From [Streptosporangium] indianense (lineage in GTDB: Bacteria; Actinomycetota; Actinomycetes; Streptomycetales; Streptomycetaceae), in contig NZ_JAKEIO010000039.1 in assembly GCF_021474405.1 (NCBI RefSeq), forward strand, positions 1-56,820: a stretch of 56,820 nucleotides of DNA, read 5' to 3'. The notes under the pieces are model-generated. The model saw only the letters and a program-made list of their open reading frames with translations. It did not search any database and was not told where the DNA came from. The position numbers and the translations under genes are program-made. This document shows, piece by piece, positions 35,210-44,533 of the stretch (its first letter is position 1; each line of letters opens with the position of its first letter).

Positions 35210-35252
35210 GACGACCTCCGCGGCACCCCCAGGGCACGGCACCCGCGCAGCG

Positions 35253-35879
35253 CTACGCCTCGAACGGACGCGCCGGCCACGGCGCCTGAGCCGGACGCAG
35301 CGCGTCCAGACCGTCTCCGTCGCGCGCGGCGACCAGGGACAGCACGCCCACGACGAGGCAGTTGTTGTGGAGCTCACCGGCCAGCACACCCCGCACGAGG
35401 TCCTGGACCGGCACCCGGTCGAGCTCCATGTCGGCCTCTTCCTCGGCGACCGCGAAGCGCTCGCCCTCGGCCTCGGACAGGTCCCGCGCGAGGAAGATCC
35501 GCACGGCCTCGTCGCAGCCACCGGGCGTGGTGTAGACGTCGGTCAGCACCCGCCAGTCCTCGGCCTTGACGTGCGCCTCCTCGTACAGCTCCCGCTGCGC
35601 GGCGTGCAGCGGATTCTCGCCGGGGACGTCGAGCAGCCCGGCCGGGATCTCCCACAGCTTGTGGCGCACCGGATGGCGGTACTGGCGCAGCACCAGCACG
35701 CGGTCGGACTCGTCGAGGGCGAGGACGGCCACGGAGCCGGGGTGGACCTGGTAGTCACGGCCGACCACGGTGCCGTCGGGCATGACCACCTCGTCGGTGC
35801 GCACGGAGGTCTTGTTGCCCGTGAAGGGGGTCTCCGTCGCCCGGATCTCCCACTCCTCCGGGATGTCCTTGATCGTCAT
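35253..35879 (-). CDS. Nudix ADP-ribose pyrophosphatase
   Basis: 208-residue Nudix hydrolase that probably splits ADP-ribose to AMP and ribose 5-phosphate. VLVLRQYRHPVRHKLWEIPA is the segment typical of ADP-ribose pyrophosphatases, followed by the Nudix box GLLDVPGENPLHAAQ-RELYEEA, which has one extra residue in its first spacer, as in the Mycobacterium enzyme as I recall it. TTPGGCDEAVRIFLARDL near residue 130 is also family-like. The ATG is at 35879. It is separated from pyrG by a terminator, so it has its own promoter in the 94-bp gap. Confidence 0.9.
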   Translation of the reverse strand: MTIKDIPEEWEIRATETPFTGNKTSVRTDEVVMPDGTVVGRDYQVHPGSVAVLALDESDRVLVLRQYRHPVRHKLWEIPAGLLDVPGENPLHAAQRELYEEAHVKAEDWRVLTDVYTTPGGCDEAVRIFLARDLSEAEGERFAVAEEEADMELDRVPVQDLVRGVLAGELHNNCLVVGVLSLVAARDGDGLDALRPAQAPWPARPFEA

Positions 35880-35919
35880 GCCTGTCCTTCCACGTGCCGT
35901 GCGACCTGCTGAAACGAAA

Positions 35920-35954
35920 CCGGGGTGCACACCCTTTGAAGGGATGCACCCCGG
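35920..35954 (-). terminator. Terminator downstream of pyrG
   Basis: Hairpin with outer arms CCGGGGTGCA / TGCACCCCGG and inner arms CCCTT / AAGGG. On the minus strand it is followed by GTTTCGTTTC, a T-rich run, so it fits termination of pyrG transcription. Confidence 0.75.
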
Positions 35955-35973
35955 CCACCGTACAACTGGTGTG

Positions 35974-37632
<1,659 letters not shown>

Positions 37633-38159
37633 GGCCAAGACGGGGCTCCCGTGGTCGCGGTCTGGGGGTGCGGTGCGGCTGCCCGCCGGAATGCTCCGGG
37701 GTGCCGTCGCTGCGGTTCGGGGGTTTCCTGTCGGGAAGGGGCCCACCGGTCCACGGGCTACCAGCGTATCAGCGCCGCGGGGCGACGGCTTCCGGCCACG
37801 CTCCGCACACATCCCGACACGGAGGCGGTCCCGGTCACCGGTCCCTCACCCGTTGCTCACTCGTTCGGCGTACCCGCCTTGCCGCTACGGGCACGCGGAT
37901 CATCGGCGTGCGTCGTATCCTGCTCGGACACTCGCTGCCGAGCCCGTCCGGCCCCACGGCACCACCCCCCGCCCGTAAGCACCGGAACAACGTGAGCTCG
38001 TCAGTTCGTTGAGCAAGAATTGGCGCTTTGCATCACGGCTGGGCGACCTGTTTTGCTTCATCGCTGAATGACGCATTGCAAGACCTGCTGAAACCCCCCT
38101 TGACCGCACTAGCGACAGCCCCCTCGTGGGGTGACGTGGCCGTTCGACTGGAGTTGCAC
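37633..38159. promoter_or_regulatory. 527-bp divergent region between pyrG and GH15 gene
   Basis: No credible gene. The half next to pyrG is plain GC-rich sequence. The half next to the GH15 gene (38000-38090) is markedly AT-richer and contains GAGCAAGAATTGG, TTTGCATCA, TTTTGCTTCATC and ATTGCAAGACCTG; repeated TTGCA/GCAAG words recall binding sites of maltose-type LacI regulators in Streptomyces, but no full site is present. This AT-rich stretch is the likely GH15 promoter. Confidence 0.35.
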
Positions 38160-39962
38160 GTGGCCGGGCGCATCGAAGACTACGCACTCATCGGAGACAT
38201 GCAGACCGCTGCCCTGGTCTGCCGGGACGGCACAGTCGACTGGCTGTGCCTGCCCCGCTTCGACTCGCACGCCATCTTCGCCGGCCTGCTGGGCAACGAG
38301 GAGCACGGCTTCTGGCGGCTCGGGCCCGCGTACGCCTCCGACCAGCAGCCCCCCACCGCGGCGCGGCGCAGCTACCGGGGCGACTCGCTGATCCTTGAGT
38401 CCGAGTGGGACACCCAGCGGGGCACGGTCCGGGTGACCGACTTCATGCCGCCGCGTGACGGCGCCCCGCAGCTGATCCGGATCGTGGAGGGCGTCTCGGG
38501 CCGCGTGCCGATGCGTTCGGCGCTCAGGATGCGGTTCTCCTACGGACGGGTGGTGCCGTGGGTGCACAAGCACGAGGGGCGCACGGTGGCCGTCGCGGGT
38601 CCCGACTCCGTGTGGTTCGACACATCCGCGGAGACCTACGGCAAGTCGCTGACGACCTACGCGGACTTCACGGTCGCCCCGGGTGACCGGATCGCGTTCA
38701 CGATCTCCTGGCAGCCCTCGCACAAGGAGCCGCCGCCGCTGCCCGAGCCGGAGCAGTCCCTGGAGGCGACGGAGGACTTCTGGCGCGAGTGGGTCGACCA
38801 CTGTACGTACCACGGCCCCTACCGGGAGGCCGTGGTCCGCTCGCTGATCACGCTGAAGGCCCTGACGTACGCCCCGACCGGCGGCATCGTCGCCGCGCCG
38901 ACCACCTCCCTGCCGGAGGACATCGGCGGCGTCCGCAACTGGGACTACCGCTACACCTGGCTGCGCGACGCGGCCATCACCCTGTCCTCGCTGCTGCGCA
39001 CCGGCTACCGCGAGGAGGCCCGTGCCTGGCGCGAGTGGCTGCTGCGGGCGGTGGCCGGCGACCCGGAGAACCTGCAGATCATGTACGGCATCGCCGGTGA
39101 GCGCGAGCTCGGCGAGGCGGAGCTGGACTGGCTGCCGGGCTACGAGAACTCCACCCCGGTCCGGGTCGGCAACGGCGCCGCGCACCAGCTCCAGCTGGAC
39201 GTCTACGGCGAGGTCACCGAGGCCCTGCACCTGGCCCACATGACGGGTCTCGCCCGCAACGACTACGCCTCCCTCCTCCAGCTGAAGCTGATCCGCTACC
39301 TGGAGGACCACTGGCAGGAACCGGACGAGGGCATCTGGGAGGTGCGGGGCCCGCGCCGCCACTTCGTGCACTCCAAGGTGATGGCCTGGGTCGCGGTCGA
39401 CCGCACGATCAAGCTGATCGAGTCCGGCGACGCGGACGGCCCGCTGGAGCGCTGGAAGGAACTGCGCGAGGACATCCACCGCGACGTGTGCGAGAAGGGG
39501 TACGACAAGGAGCGCAACACCTTCACGCAGTCGTACGGCTCAAAGGAGCTGGACGCCTCCCTGCTGCTGATCCCGCAGGTGGGCTTCCTGCCGCCGGACG
39601 ACAAGCGGGTCATCGGCACGATCGAGGCGATCCAGCGTGAGCTGTCCACGTCGGACGGGTTCATCCTGCGCTACCCGACCACCAGCGGCGACGAGAACGT
39701 CGACGGTCTCCCCGGCGACGAGGGCGCGTTCCTGGCCTGCTCGTTCTGGATGGCCGACGACCTGGCGATGATCGGCCGCGTGGACGAGGCCCGCAAGCTG
39801 TTCGAGAAGCTGCTGTCCCTGCGCAACGACCTCGGTCTGCTGGCCGAGGAGTGGGACCCGCGCCTGCAGCGGCAGGTGGGCAACTTCCCGCAGGCGTTCA
39901 GCCACGTGCCGCTGATCGACACGGCGCTGCGTCTGACCGCTTCGGGCGCCTACGGCGGCTGA
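38160..39962 (+). CDS. Glycoside hydrolase family 15 (glucan glucosidase or trehalase)
   Basis: 600-residue GH15 enzyme. The start segment RIEDYALIGDMQTAALVCRD and VDWLCLPRFDSHAIFAGLLG form the N-terminal beta domain signature. The (alpha/alpha)6 barrel includes NWDYRYTWLRDAAITL, the catalytic-acid region AELDWLPGYENSTPVRVGN and the catalytic-base region LGLLAEEWDPRLQRQVGNFP. Actinobacterial members act as trehalases or on alpha-glucans; which one cannot be told. The GTG at 38160 is chosen for its GGAG site and for the common start of the family; earlier in-frame starts (38136, 38028) are discounted. There is no signal peptide, so the enzyme is cytoplasmic. Confidence 0.9.
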   Translation: MAGRIEDYALIGDMQTAALVCRDGTVDWLCLPRFDSHAIFAGLLGNEEHGFWRLGPAYASDQQPPTAARRSYRGDSLILESEWDTQRGTVRVTDFMPPRDGAPQLIRIVEGVSGRVPMRSALRMRFSYGRVVPWVHKHEGRTVAVAGPDSVWFDTSAETYGKSLTTYADFTVAPGDRIAFTISWQPSHKEPPPLPEPEQSLEATEDFWREWVDHCTYHGPYREAVVRSLITLKALTYAPTGGIVAAPTTSLPEDIGGVRNWDYRYTWLRDAAITLSSLLRTGYREEARAWREWLLRAVAGDPENLQIMYGIAGERELGEAELDWLPGYENSTPVRVGNGAAHQLQLDVYGEVTEALHLAHMTGLARNDYASLLQLKLIRYLEDHWQEPDEGIWEVRGPRRHFVHSKVMAWVAVDRTIKLIESGDADGPLERWKELREDIHRDVCEKGYDKERNTFTQSYGSKELDASLLLIPQVGFLPPDDKRVIGTIEAIQRELSTSDGFILRYPTTSGDENVDGLPGDEGAFLACSFWMADDLAMIGRVDEARKLFEKLLSLRNDLGLLAEEWDPRLQRQVGNFPQAFSHVPLIDTALRLTASGAYGG

Positions 39963-40032
39963 GCGGGCCCGTCGGGCCGCTCCCGCCCAGGCTGGATGGC
40001 ACGAGATTGCCCCTTTGTGAAAGGGGGCGGTC

Positions 40033-40202
40033 ATGGCTTCCCTCTCAAAGGCGGGCGCGGCCCTCACCGCGCTCCGCGAGGAACTGACCGGGGACGTCCT
40101 CGTCCCCGGGGATCCGGGCTACGACGAGGCCCGGGCCGTCTTCTCGGCAACGGCGTCGACCGCCCGGACGGCTTCCGCTCGGCTCGCGTCACGCGGGCCT
40201 GA
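40033..40202 (+). pseudogene. Remnant of an FAD-linked oxidoreductase N-terminus
   Basis: From ATG 40033 the frame reads LREELTGDVLVPGDPGYDEA then RAVF, which matches the start of BBE/FAD_binding_4 oxidases (normally over 450 residues, continuing with an N-x-x-D-R-R-P element). Just after RAVF the continuation, NGVDRPDGF, lies in another frame, so a small indel broke the gene, and everything downstream is missing. The remainder of the 376-bp gap to 40338 holds no gene. No function is expected. Confidence 0.55.
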
Positions 40203-40338
40203 GAGGTCGCTCCGACGGCGGCACCACCTCTGTCCGACGGGTTCGCCCTGACATGACACGGGCCGAGGGGCCCTTTCGGCTCGGGCGCCTCACGTCGGGC
40301 CTGAGGGCTCTCTTCGGCCCCGGACGCATGTCGGCCAG

Positions 40339-41295
40339 TCATGCCGGCCTGAGCGCCGTCAGCGTGCGTTCTCCCGCCGGGTCGCCCGCCGTGGCCGGGA
40401 CGAGGGCTATCTCGTCAAGTCCGGCCTCGGCGTAGGCGGCTGTGCGGGCGCGGACGGTGTCCGGGTCGCCGACCAGGGCGACCGTGCCGGCGGCCTCGGG
40501 CGGCAGGGCCCGTAGCAGGGTGTCCGGGTCGGCGCCCTTGGCGGCCAGCTCGACGACCTCGGCGAACCCCGCGTCGATGAACATGTCGCTGTAGCCCGGC
40601 ACGGCGAGGTAGCCGACGACGCTGCGCAGGACCTGGGTGAGCGACTCCGGCTCCGGGTCCACGGCGGCGGGCAGCCAGGCGGCCAGCCGGGGCGGGGTAC
40701 GGCCTGCCTTCTCGGCCGCGGCGAGCATCCGGGCCCGCAACGTCCGGACCTGCTCGGGCGAGACGATGTCGAGCAGCATCCGGTCGGCGTGCGCGACGGC
40801 CGTGGCGACCGCGCGCTCCCCGAACGCCGCGACCGTGACCGGGCCGCCGGGCGGCGGCAGCCGGCGCGGGAAGCCGCTGCCGGGCACGATCGGCTCCCCC
40901 GGCACACTGTGCATCAGCGCCCGCACGGCCGCCGCCGACTCCTCCAGTGCGGCGGCGGGCCGCGTGCGCGGCCTGCCGTGCACGCCCTCGACGACGCGCT
41001 TGCTGGAGGTGCCCAGGGCCACGCCCACGGGCCGGCCGGTCACGGCCGCCGTGGACGCGGCGCCCCGGACGATGGTCAGCGGGTCGCGCACCGACACCGG
41101 CACGGGCCCGGCGGTCAGCGCGACCTGCTCGGTGGCCGCACCGATCGCCGCCGCCAGGACGAACGAGTCCCACGTGGGTCCCTCGCCCGCCCACACCTCC
41201 CGGTACCCGAGCCGGTCGGCGAGCACCGCGACCCGCAACGGCTCCTCGACCGGACCGTCGTCCTCCCGCCCCACGGCGACCACGCTCATGTCCAT
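40339..41295 (-). CDS. Luciferase-like (LLM class) flavin/F420-dependent oxidoreductase
   Basis: 318-residue TIM-barrel oxidoreductase. Family landmarks: VAVLADRLGYREVWAGEGPT near the start, QVALTAGPVPVSVRDPLTIV (strand with the non-prolyl cis-peptide region), VGVALGTSSKRVVEGVHGRP, AVAHADRMLLDIVSPEQVRT and the C-terminal LVGDPDTVRARTAAYAEAGL. The style (no FMN monooxygenase partner, GVALGTSS) is close to F420-dependent members common in Streptomyces; the cofactor is inferred. The start is ATG 41295, with ATG 41289 equally possible. It diverges from the PucR-type regulator across 125 bp that contain an inverted repeat. Confidence 0.83.
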   Translation of the reverse strand: MDMSVVAVGREDDGPVEEPLRVAVLADRLGYREVWAGEGPTWDSFVLAAAIGAATEQVALTAGPVPVSVRDPLTIVRGAASTAAVTGRPVGVALGTSSKRVVEGVHGRPRTRPAAALEESAAAVRALMHSVPGEPIVPGSGFPRRLPPPGGPVTVAAFGERAVATAVAHADRMLLDIVSPEQVRTLRARMLAAAEKAGRTPPRLAAWLPAAVDPEPESLTQVLRSVVGYLAVPGYSDMFIDAGFAEVVELAAKGADPDTLLRALPPEAAGTVALVGDPDTVRARTAAYAEAGLDEIALVPATAGDPAGERTLTALRPA

Positions 41296-41315
41296 GACCG
41301 CGCCCGTACCCGGTC

Positions 41316-41351
41316 GATCACGCCGTAATCCGGGAGATCCCGGGCGTGATC
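41316..41351. promoter_or_regulatory. Inverted repeat in the LLM oxidoreductase / PucR divergent promoter
   Basis: GATCACGCC (41316-41324) and GGCGTGATC (41343-41351), perfect 9-bp arms 18 bases apart, centred in the 125-bp gap. It is a natural site for the adjacent regulator to control both genes. Confidence 0.55.
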
Positions 41352-41420
41352 CGGGCGATGATCGTCCCGGTGCCCCTCCGGAGATGTCCGGGAGGCACCC
41401 TCGCGGGTAGCGTCCGGCAC

Positions 41421-43067
41421 ATGGACAGCGGGACGGACAGCGCGCACGACACCCAGGGCGCCGGGATCACCGTGCGGCGGGCGCTGGAGCTGCCGGGGCT
41501 GCGCAGCGGGCTCCCCGAGGTGCTGGCGGGCGGCGAGCGGCTCGGGCGGACCGTGCGCTGGGTGCACGCCGGAGAGGTGCCGCACATCGCCTCGCTGCTC
41601 AAGGGCGGTGAACTGCTGCTGACCACGGGCTACGGCCTGGGCACGCGCCCCGCCGAACAGCGGGCGTTCGTCCGCACCCTGGCCGAGCGTGGCATCGCGG
41701 CCCTGGTCGTGGAGCTCGGCCCGCGCTTCGCCCGGCTGCCCGCGGCCCTCGTCGACACGGCGCGCGCGGCCGGTCTGCCGCTGGTCCAACTGCACCGCGA
41801 GGTGGCGTTCGTCACGGTCACGGAGGAGGTGCACACCGAGATCGTCAACGGCCACTACGCGCTGCTGCAGCGGGCGGAGGAGGTGCACCGGCGGTGCACG
41901 CAGGCCGTGCTGGGCGGCGGCGGGGTGCCCCAGGTGCTCGGCATCCTGTCCGACTTCGCCGCCAACCCCGTGTTCCTGGAGACGGCGGACGGCCAGTTGC
42001 TGTACGCAGCGGGCGCCGGTCCCGAGGGCGCGGACCCGCTCCAGGTGTGGGAGGGGCTGCGCGGCCAGCACAAGGACGAGCCGCCGCTCGCGGGGTCGGT
42101 TCTGGTGGACGTGCCGGGCGGCGGGCCCGGCAGTGGGGGCGTCCGGGCGCGTCTGGTCCTGCTTCCGGTGCGCACGTCGATGGCGCCGGTGCACCGGATG
42201 GCGGCCGAGCGGGCCGCGGGCATCCTGGCCGTGGTGCTGATGCAGGCCCGCCAGGAGGAGGAGCTGGCGGCGCGCGGGCGGGGCGACTTCCTCACCGACC
42301 TGGCGGAGGGCCGCATCACGCCCGAGGACGCCCCGGCGCAGGCCCGGGTGCTGGGTTTCCGGCCGGGCGAGGGGCCGCTGCTGCCGGTGGTCATGCGGCT
42401 CGGGGAAGCCCTGGCACCGAGCGGGGGCGGCTGGAGCGTGCCGGCCCGGTCCATCTCGGAGGAGCTGGCGGCGGTCGGCGTGCCGGTCCTGCTCGGCGTA
42501 CGGCCGGTGGAGGGCCGGGTGCTGGTGCTGCTGGGCCTGCGAGCGGAGTCGGATCGGGCTGCGGTCGCGGACCGGGTCGCGGCGGCCCTGCGCGCCGGTG
42601 TGGAACGGGCCGGGATGCCGCGGCCGGGCGGGCAGCCGCCCGTGGTGGTCGTGGGGATGGCCGGTGGCTGGCAGGCCGCCGCCTCGGGCCTGCGGCACGC
42701 GGCCGAGACGGCGACGGCGGCCCAGGGCCTCGCGGACCGGCCCTGGTACGACGCCCGCCGTCTCGACATCGACCTGCTGCTGTGGCGGCTGCGCGACCAC
42801 CCGGACCTGGCGGCGTTCGTGGACCGGGCCGTCGGCCCGCTGCTGGAGCACGACCGGCGTTCCCGGCCGCCGCTGCTGCCCACGTTGACGACCTACCTCG
42901 CCCATGCGGGGCGCAAGGCGGAGACGGCCCGGGAGCTGCACCTGAACCGGCAGACCCTGTACAACCGCCTGGCGCGCATCGGGGAGTTGCTGGGCACGGA
43001 CCTCGACGACCCACAGACGGTGCTGGCGCTGAGCCTGGCCCTGCGGGCGCGCAGGCACGTCCCGTAG
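41421..43067 (+). CDS. PucR-family transcriptional regulator
   Basis: 548-residue regulator. The N-terminal purine-catabolism (PucR) domain spans about residues 15-135 (TVRRALELPGLRSGLPEVLA, LKGGELLLTTGYGLG, ALVVELGPRFARLP). The middle holds a GGDEF-like CdaR region. The C-terminal helix-turn-helix of the PucR/CdaR type is TYLAHAGRKAETARELHLNR then QTLYNRLARIGELLG. These regulators usually activate neighbouring catabolic genes in response to a metabolite. The ATG at 41421 is used; an upstream in-frame start would cover the inverted repeat. It shares its promoter region with the LLM oxidoreductase gene. Confidence 0.88.
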   Translation: MDSGTDSAHDTQGAGITVRRALELPGLRSGLPEVLAGGERLGRTVRWVHAGEVPHIASLLKGGELLLTTGYGLGTRPAEQRAFVRTLAERGIAALVVELGPRFARLPAALVDTARAAGLPLVQLHREVAFVTVTEEVHTEIVNGHYALLQRAEEVHRRCTQAVLGGGGVPQVLGILSDFAANPVFLETADGQLLYAAGAGPEGADPLQVWEGLRGQHKDEPPLAGSVLVDVPGGGPGSGGVRARLVLLPVRTSMAPVHRMAAERAAGILAVVLMQARQEEELAARGRGDFLTDLAEGRITPEDAPAQARVLGFRPGEGPLLPVVMRLGEALAPSGGGWSVPARSISEELAAVGVPVLLGVRPVEGRVLVLLGLRAESDRAAVADRVAAALRAGVERAGMPRPGGQPPVVVVGMAGGWQAAASGLRHAAETATAAQGLADRPWYDARRLDIDLLLWRLRDHPDLAAFVDRAVGPLLEHDRRSRPPLLPTLTTYLAHAGRKAETARELHLNRQTLYNRLARIGELLGTDLDDPQTVLALSLALRARRHVP

Positions 43068-43071
43068 AGCT

Positions 43072-44214
43072 CTAGACGAGGGGGCGGGGCTGGGTCAGCT
43101 CGTCGTACACGCTCAGCACTTGGGCGACCGTCTCGTCCTCGGTCGGCCAGGTGGCGGCCTGCCGGGTGCCCCGGGCCGTCAGCAGGTCCCGGCGCGCCCG
43201 GTCGCCGAGCAGCCCTACGACGGCGTCGGCGAGGGCCTTCGTGTCGCCGTACGGGACGAGTTCGGCCGCGTCGCCGACGAGTTCGGGGATGCCGCCGACG
43301 TCGGTCGCGACGAGCGGCACGCGCGCGTGGAGGGCCTCCTGGGCGAGGACGGAGCGAGCCTCCCAGCGGCTCGGCAGCAGGGCCAGGTCGGCGGCGGCGA
43401 GCAGGTCGGTGACGTCGTCGCGCCGCCCGATGAGCCGGACGGGCAGGCCCTCCTCCTCGATACGGACCTGGAGTTCACCGCGCAGCGGTCCCTCCCCGGC
43501 GATCACAACCAGGGGTACGGGATCGAGCCGGCGCCAGGTGCGCGCGGCGTCCAGCAGAACGTCGTAACCACGGTGTCGTTCCAGGGAGCCGACGGCCATC
43601 AGCAACGGCCGTCCTATGGCGCCGAGTTCGGCGCGCACCTTGGCCCGGAGCCGGTCGGGGTCGTCGGGTTCGACGGGCCTCTTGGGGCCGGGCAGCGCGA
43701 CGGCGGCGAGCCGGGCGTCCCGCGCGCCGGTGAGCCGTGCGCGGTCGACGAGCGGCGAGGTCGTCCCGAGCACCACGGTGGCCGCCTTCACGACCCTGCG
43801 TTCCAGCACCCGCAGCATGTGGGCACGGGCCCCGTCGGCGTGTGCCCGGTCGTGCCAGGTCACGACCAGCGGTGTGCGCATGCGCCGGCCGCTGAGGGCG
43901 AGCACGGCGCGGAAGGAGGCGTGCAGTCCGTGCGCGTGCACCAGGTCGGCGTGGGCGCAGGCCGCGCGCAGAGCCGCCACCGACACCGGGTCACTGCTGC
44001 GCGGCACGTGCACGTGATCGGCGCCGACACCGCTGAAGTCATAGGCGCGGTCGGCCTCGTAGGGGGCGCACACCGTGACTTTCACGCCCCGCGCGACGAG
44101 CCCCGCGGCCAGCGAGCGCACATGCGCACTGCTGGCGGCATTGCCTCCGCCCAGCACCTGCACGGTGCGCAGCGGCGACTGGCCATGCGGTGAGTGGCTG
44201 CTCACGGGGGTCAC
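43072..44214 (-). CDS. GT4-family glycosyltransferase
   Basis: 380-residue GT-B glycosyltransferase. The N-terminal domain opens TVQVLGGGNAASSAHVRSLA with a glycine-rich acceptor loop, then LVHAHGLHASFRAVLAL. The donor domain has MAVGSLERHRGYDVLLDAAR and the E-x7-E motif in RWEARSVLAQEALHARVPLV, with TDVGGIPELVGDAAELVPYG for the nucleotide-sugar phosphate. It is likely soluble or peripheral and transfers a sugar to a lipid or small molecule; the donor and acceptor are unknown. The GTG at 44214 is used, with a second GTG three codons on. It ends only 4 bases from the convergent PucR gene. Confidence 0.88.
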   Translation of the reverse strand: MTPVSSHSPHGQSPLRTVQVLGGGNAASSAHVRSLAAGLVARGVKVTVCAPYEADRAYDFSGVGADHVHVPRSSDPVSVAALRAACAHADLVHAHGLHASFRAVLALSGRRMRTPLVVTWHDRAHADGARAHMLRVLERRVVKAATVVLGTTSPLVDRARLTGARDARLAAVALPGPKRPVEPDDPDRLRAKVRAELGAIGRPLLMAVGSLERHRGYDVLLDAARTWRRLDPVPLVVIAGEGPLRGELQVRIEEEGLPVRLIGRRDDVTDLLAAADLALLPSRWEARSVLAQEALHARVPLVATDVGGIPELVGDAAELVPYGDTKALADAVVGLLGDRARRDLLTARGTRQAATWPTEDETVAQVLSVYDELTQPRPLV

Positions 44215-44533
44215 GTGGCCGGGCTCCTGGTTCGGGTCGGGCGGTCACGACACGGTTCTCGCACACGTACTCCGCCAAGGATGCCAGGACATAGGGGGGT
44301 TCCGGGAACACCGGAAGGGCGGGGGCGCCGGGGCGCACGGGGGCCCGACAGAAGCAGGTCACCCACACGAGTGAACAAGACCTTGCAGTGAAGTCATCGC
44401 ATATCCGACGCCCGCTTCACCCCGAAGAAGCCGTGCCCATCCACCGATCCCCGCCGGTCTCAGTGGCGTGCGCCGGGATGCGCGGCGCTGCCGGAGGGCG
44501 AGTGCCGCGACGGCACCCGCCCTTCCGGGCGCG
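44215..44533. other. 319-bp gap upstream of the GT4 gene
   Basis: No gene seen. It contains the promoter of the glycosyltransferase gene (about 44230-44300, unassigned) and, next to recN, an imperfect hairpin (44491-44528). Confidence 0.4.
44491..44528 (-). terminator. Imperfect hairpin after recN
   Basis: CCGGAGGGCGAGTGCC pairs with GGCACCCGCCCTTCCGG around a 5-base loop, with one G-U-type mismatch and one bulge. It begins 6 bases past the recN stop on its strand, the normal place for a terminator. Confidence 0.6.

Noticed and set aside
34957..35280. Minus-strand frame encoding a 16-residue repeat (AVPRAPFGCG-like)
   Set aside because: The repeat follows from the 48-bp DNA unit being divisible by three. 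Similar DNA occurs in another spacer (46344) where it is not in frame with any gene, so it is not a protein.
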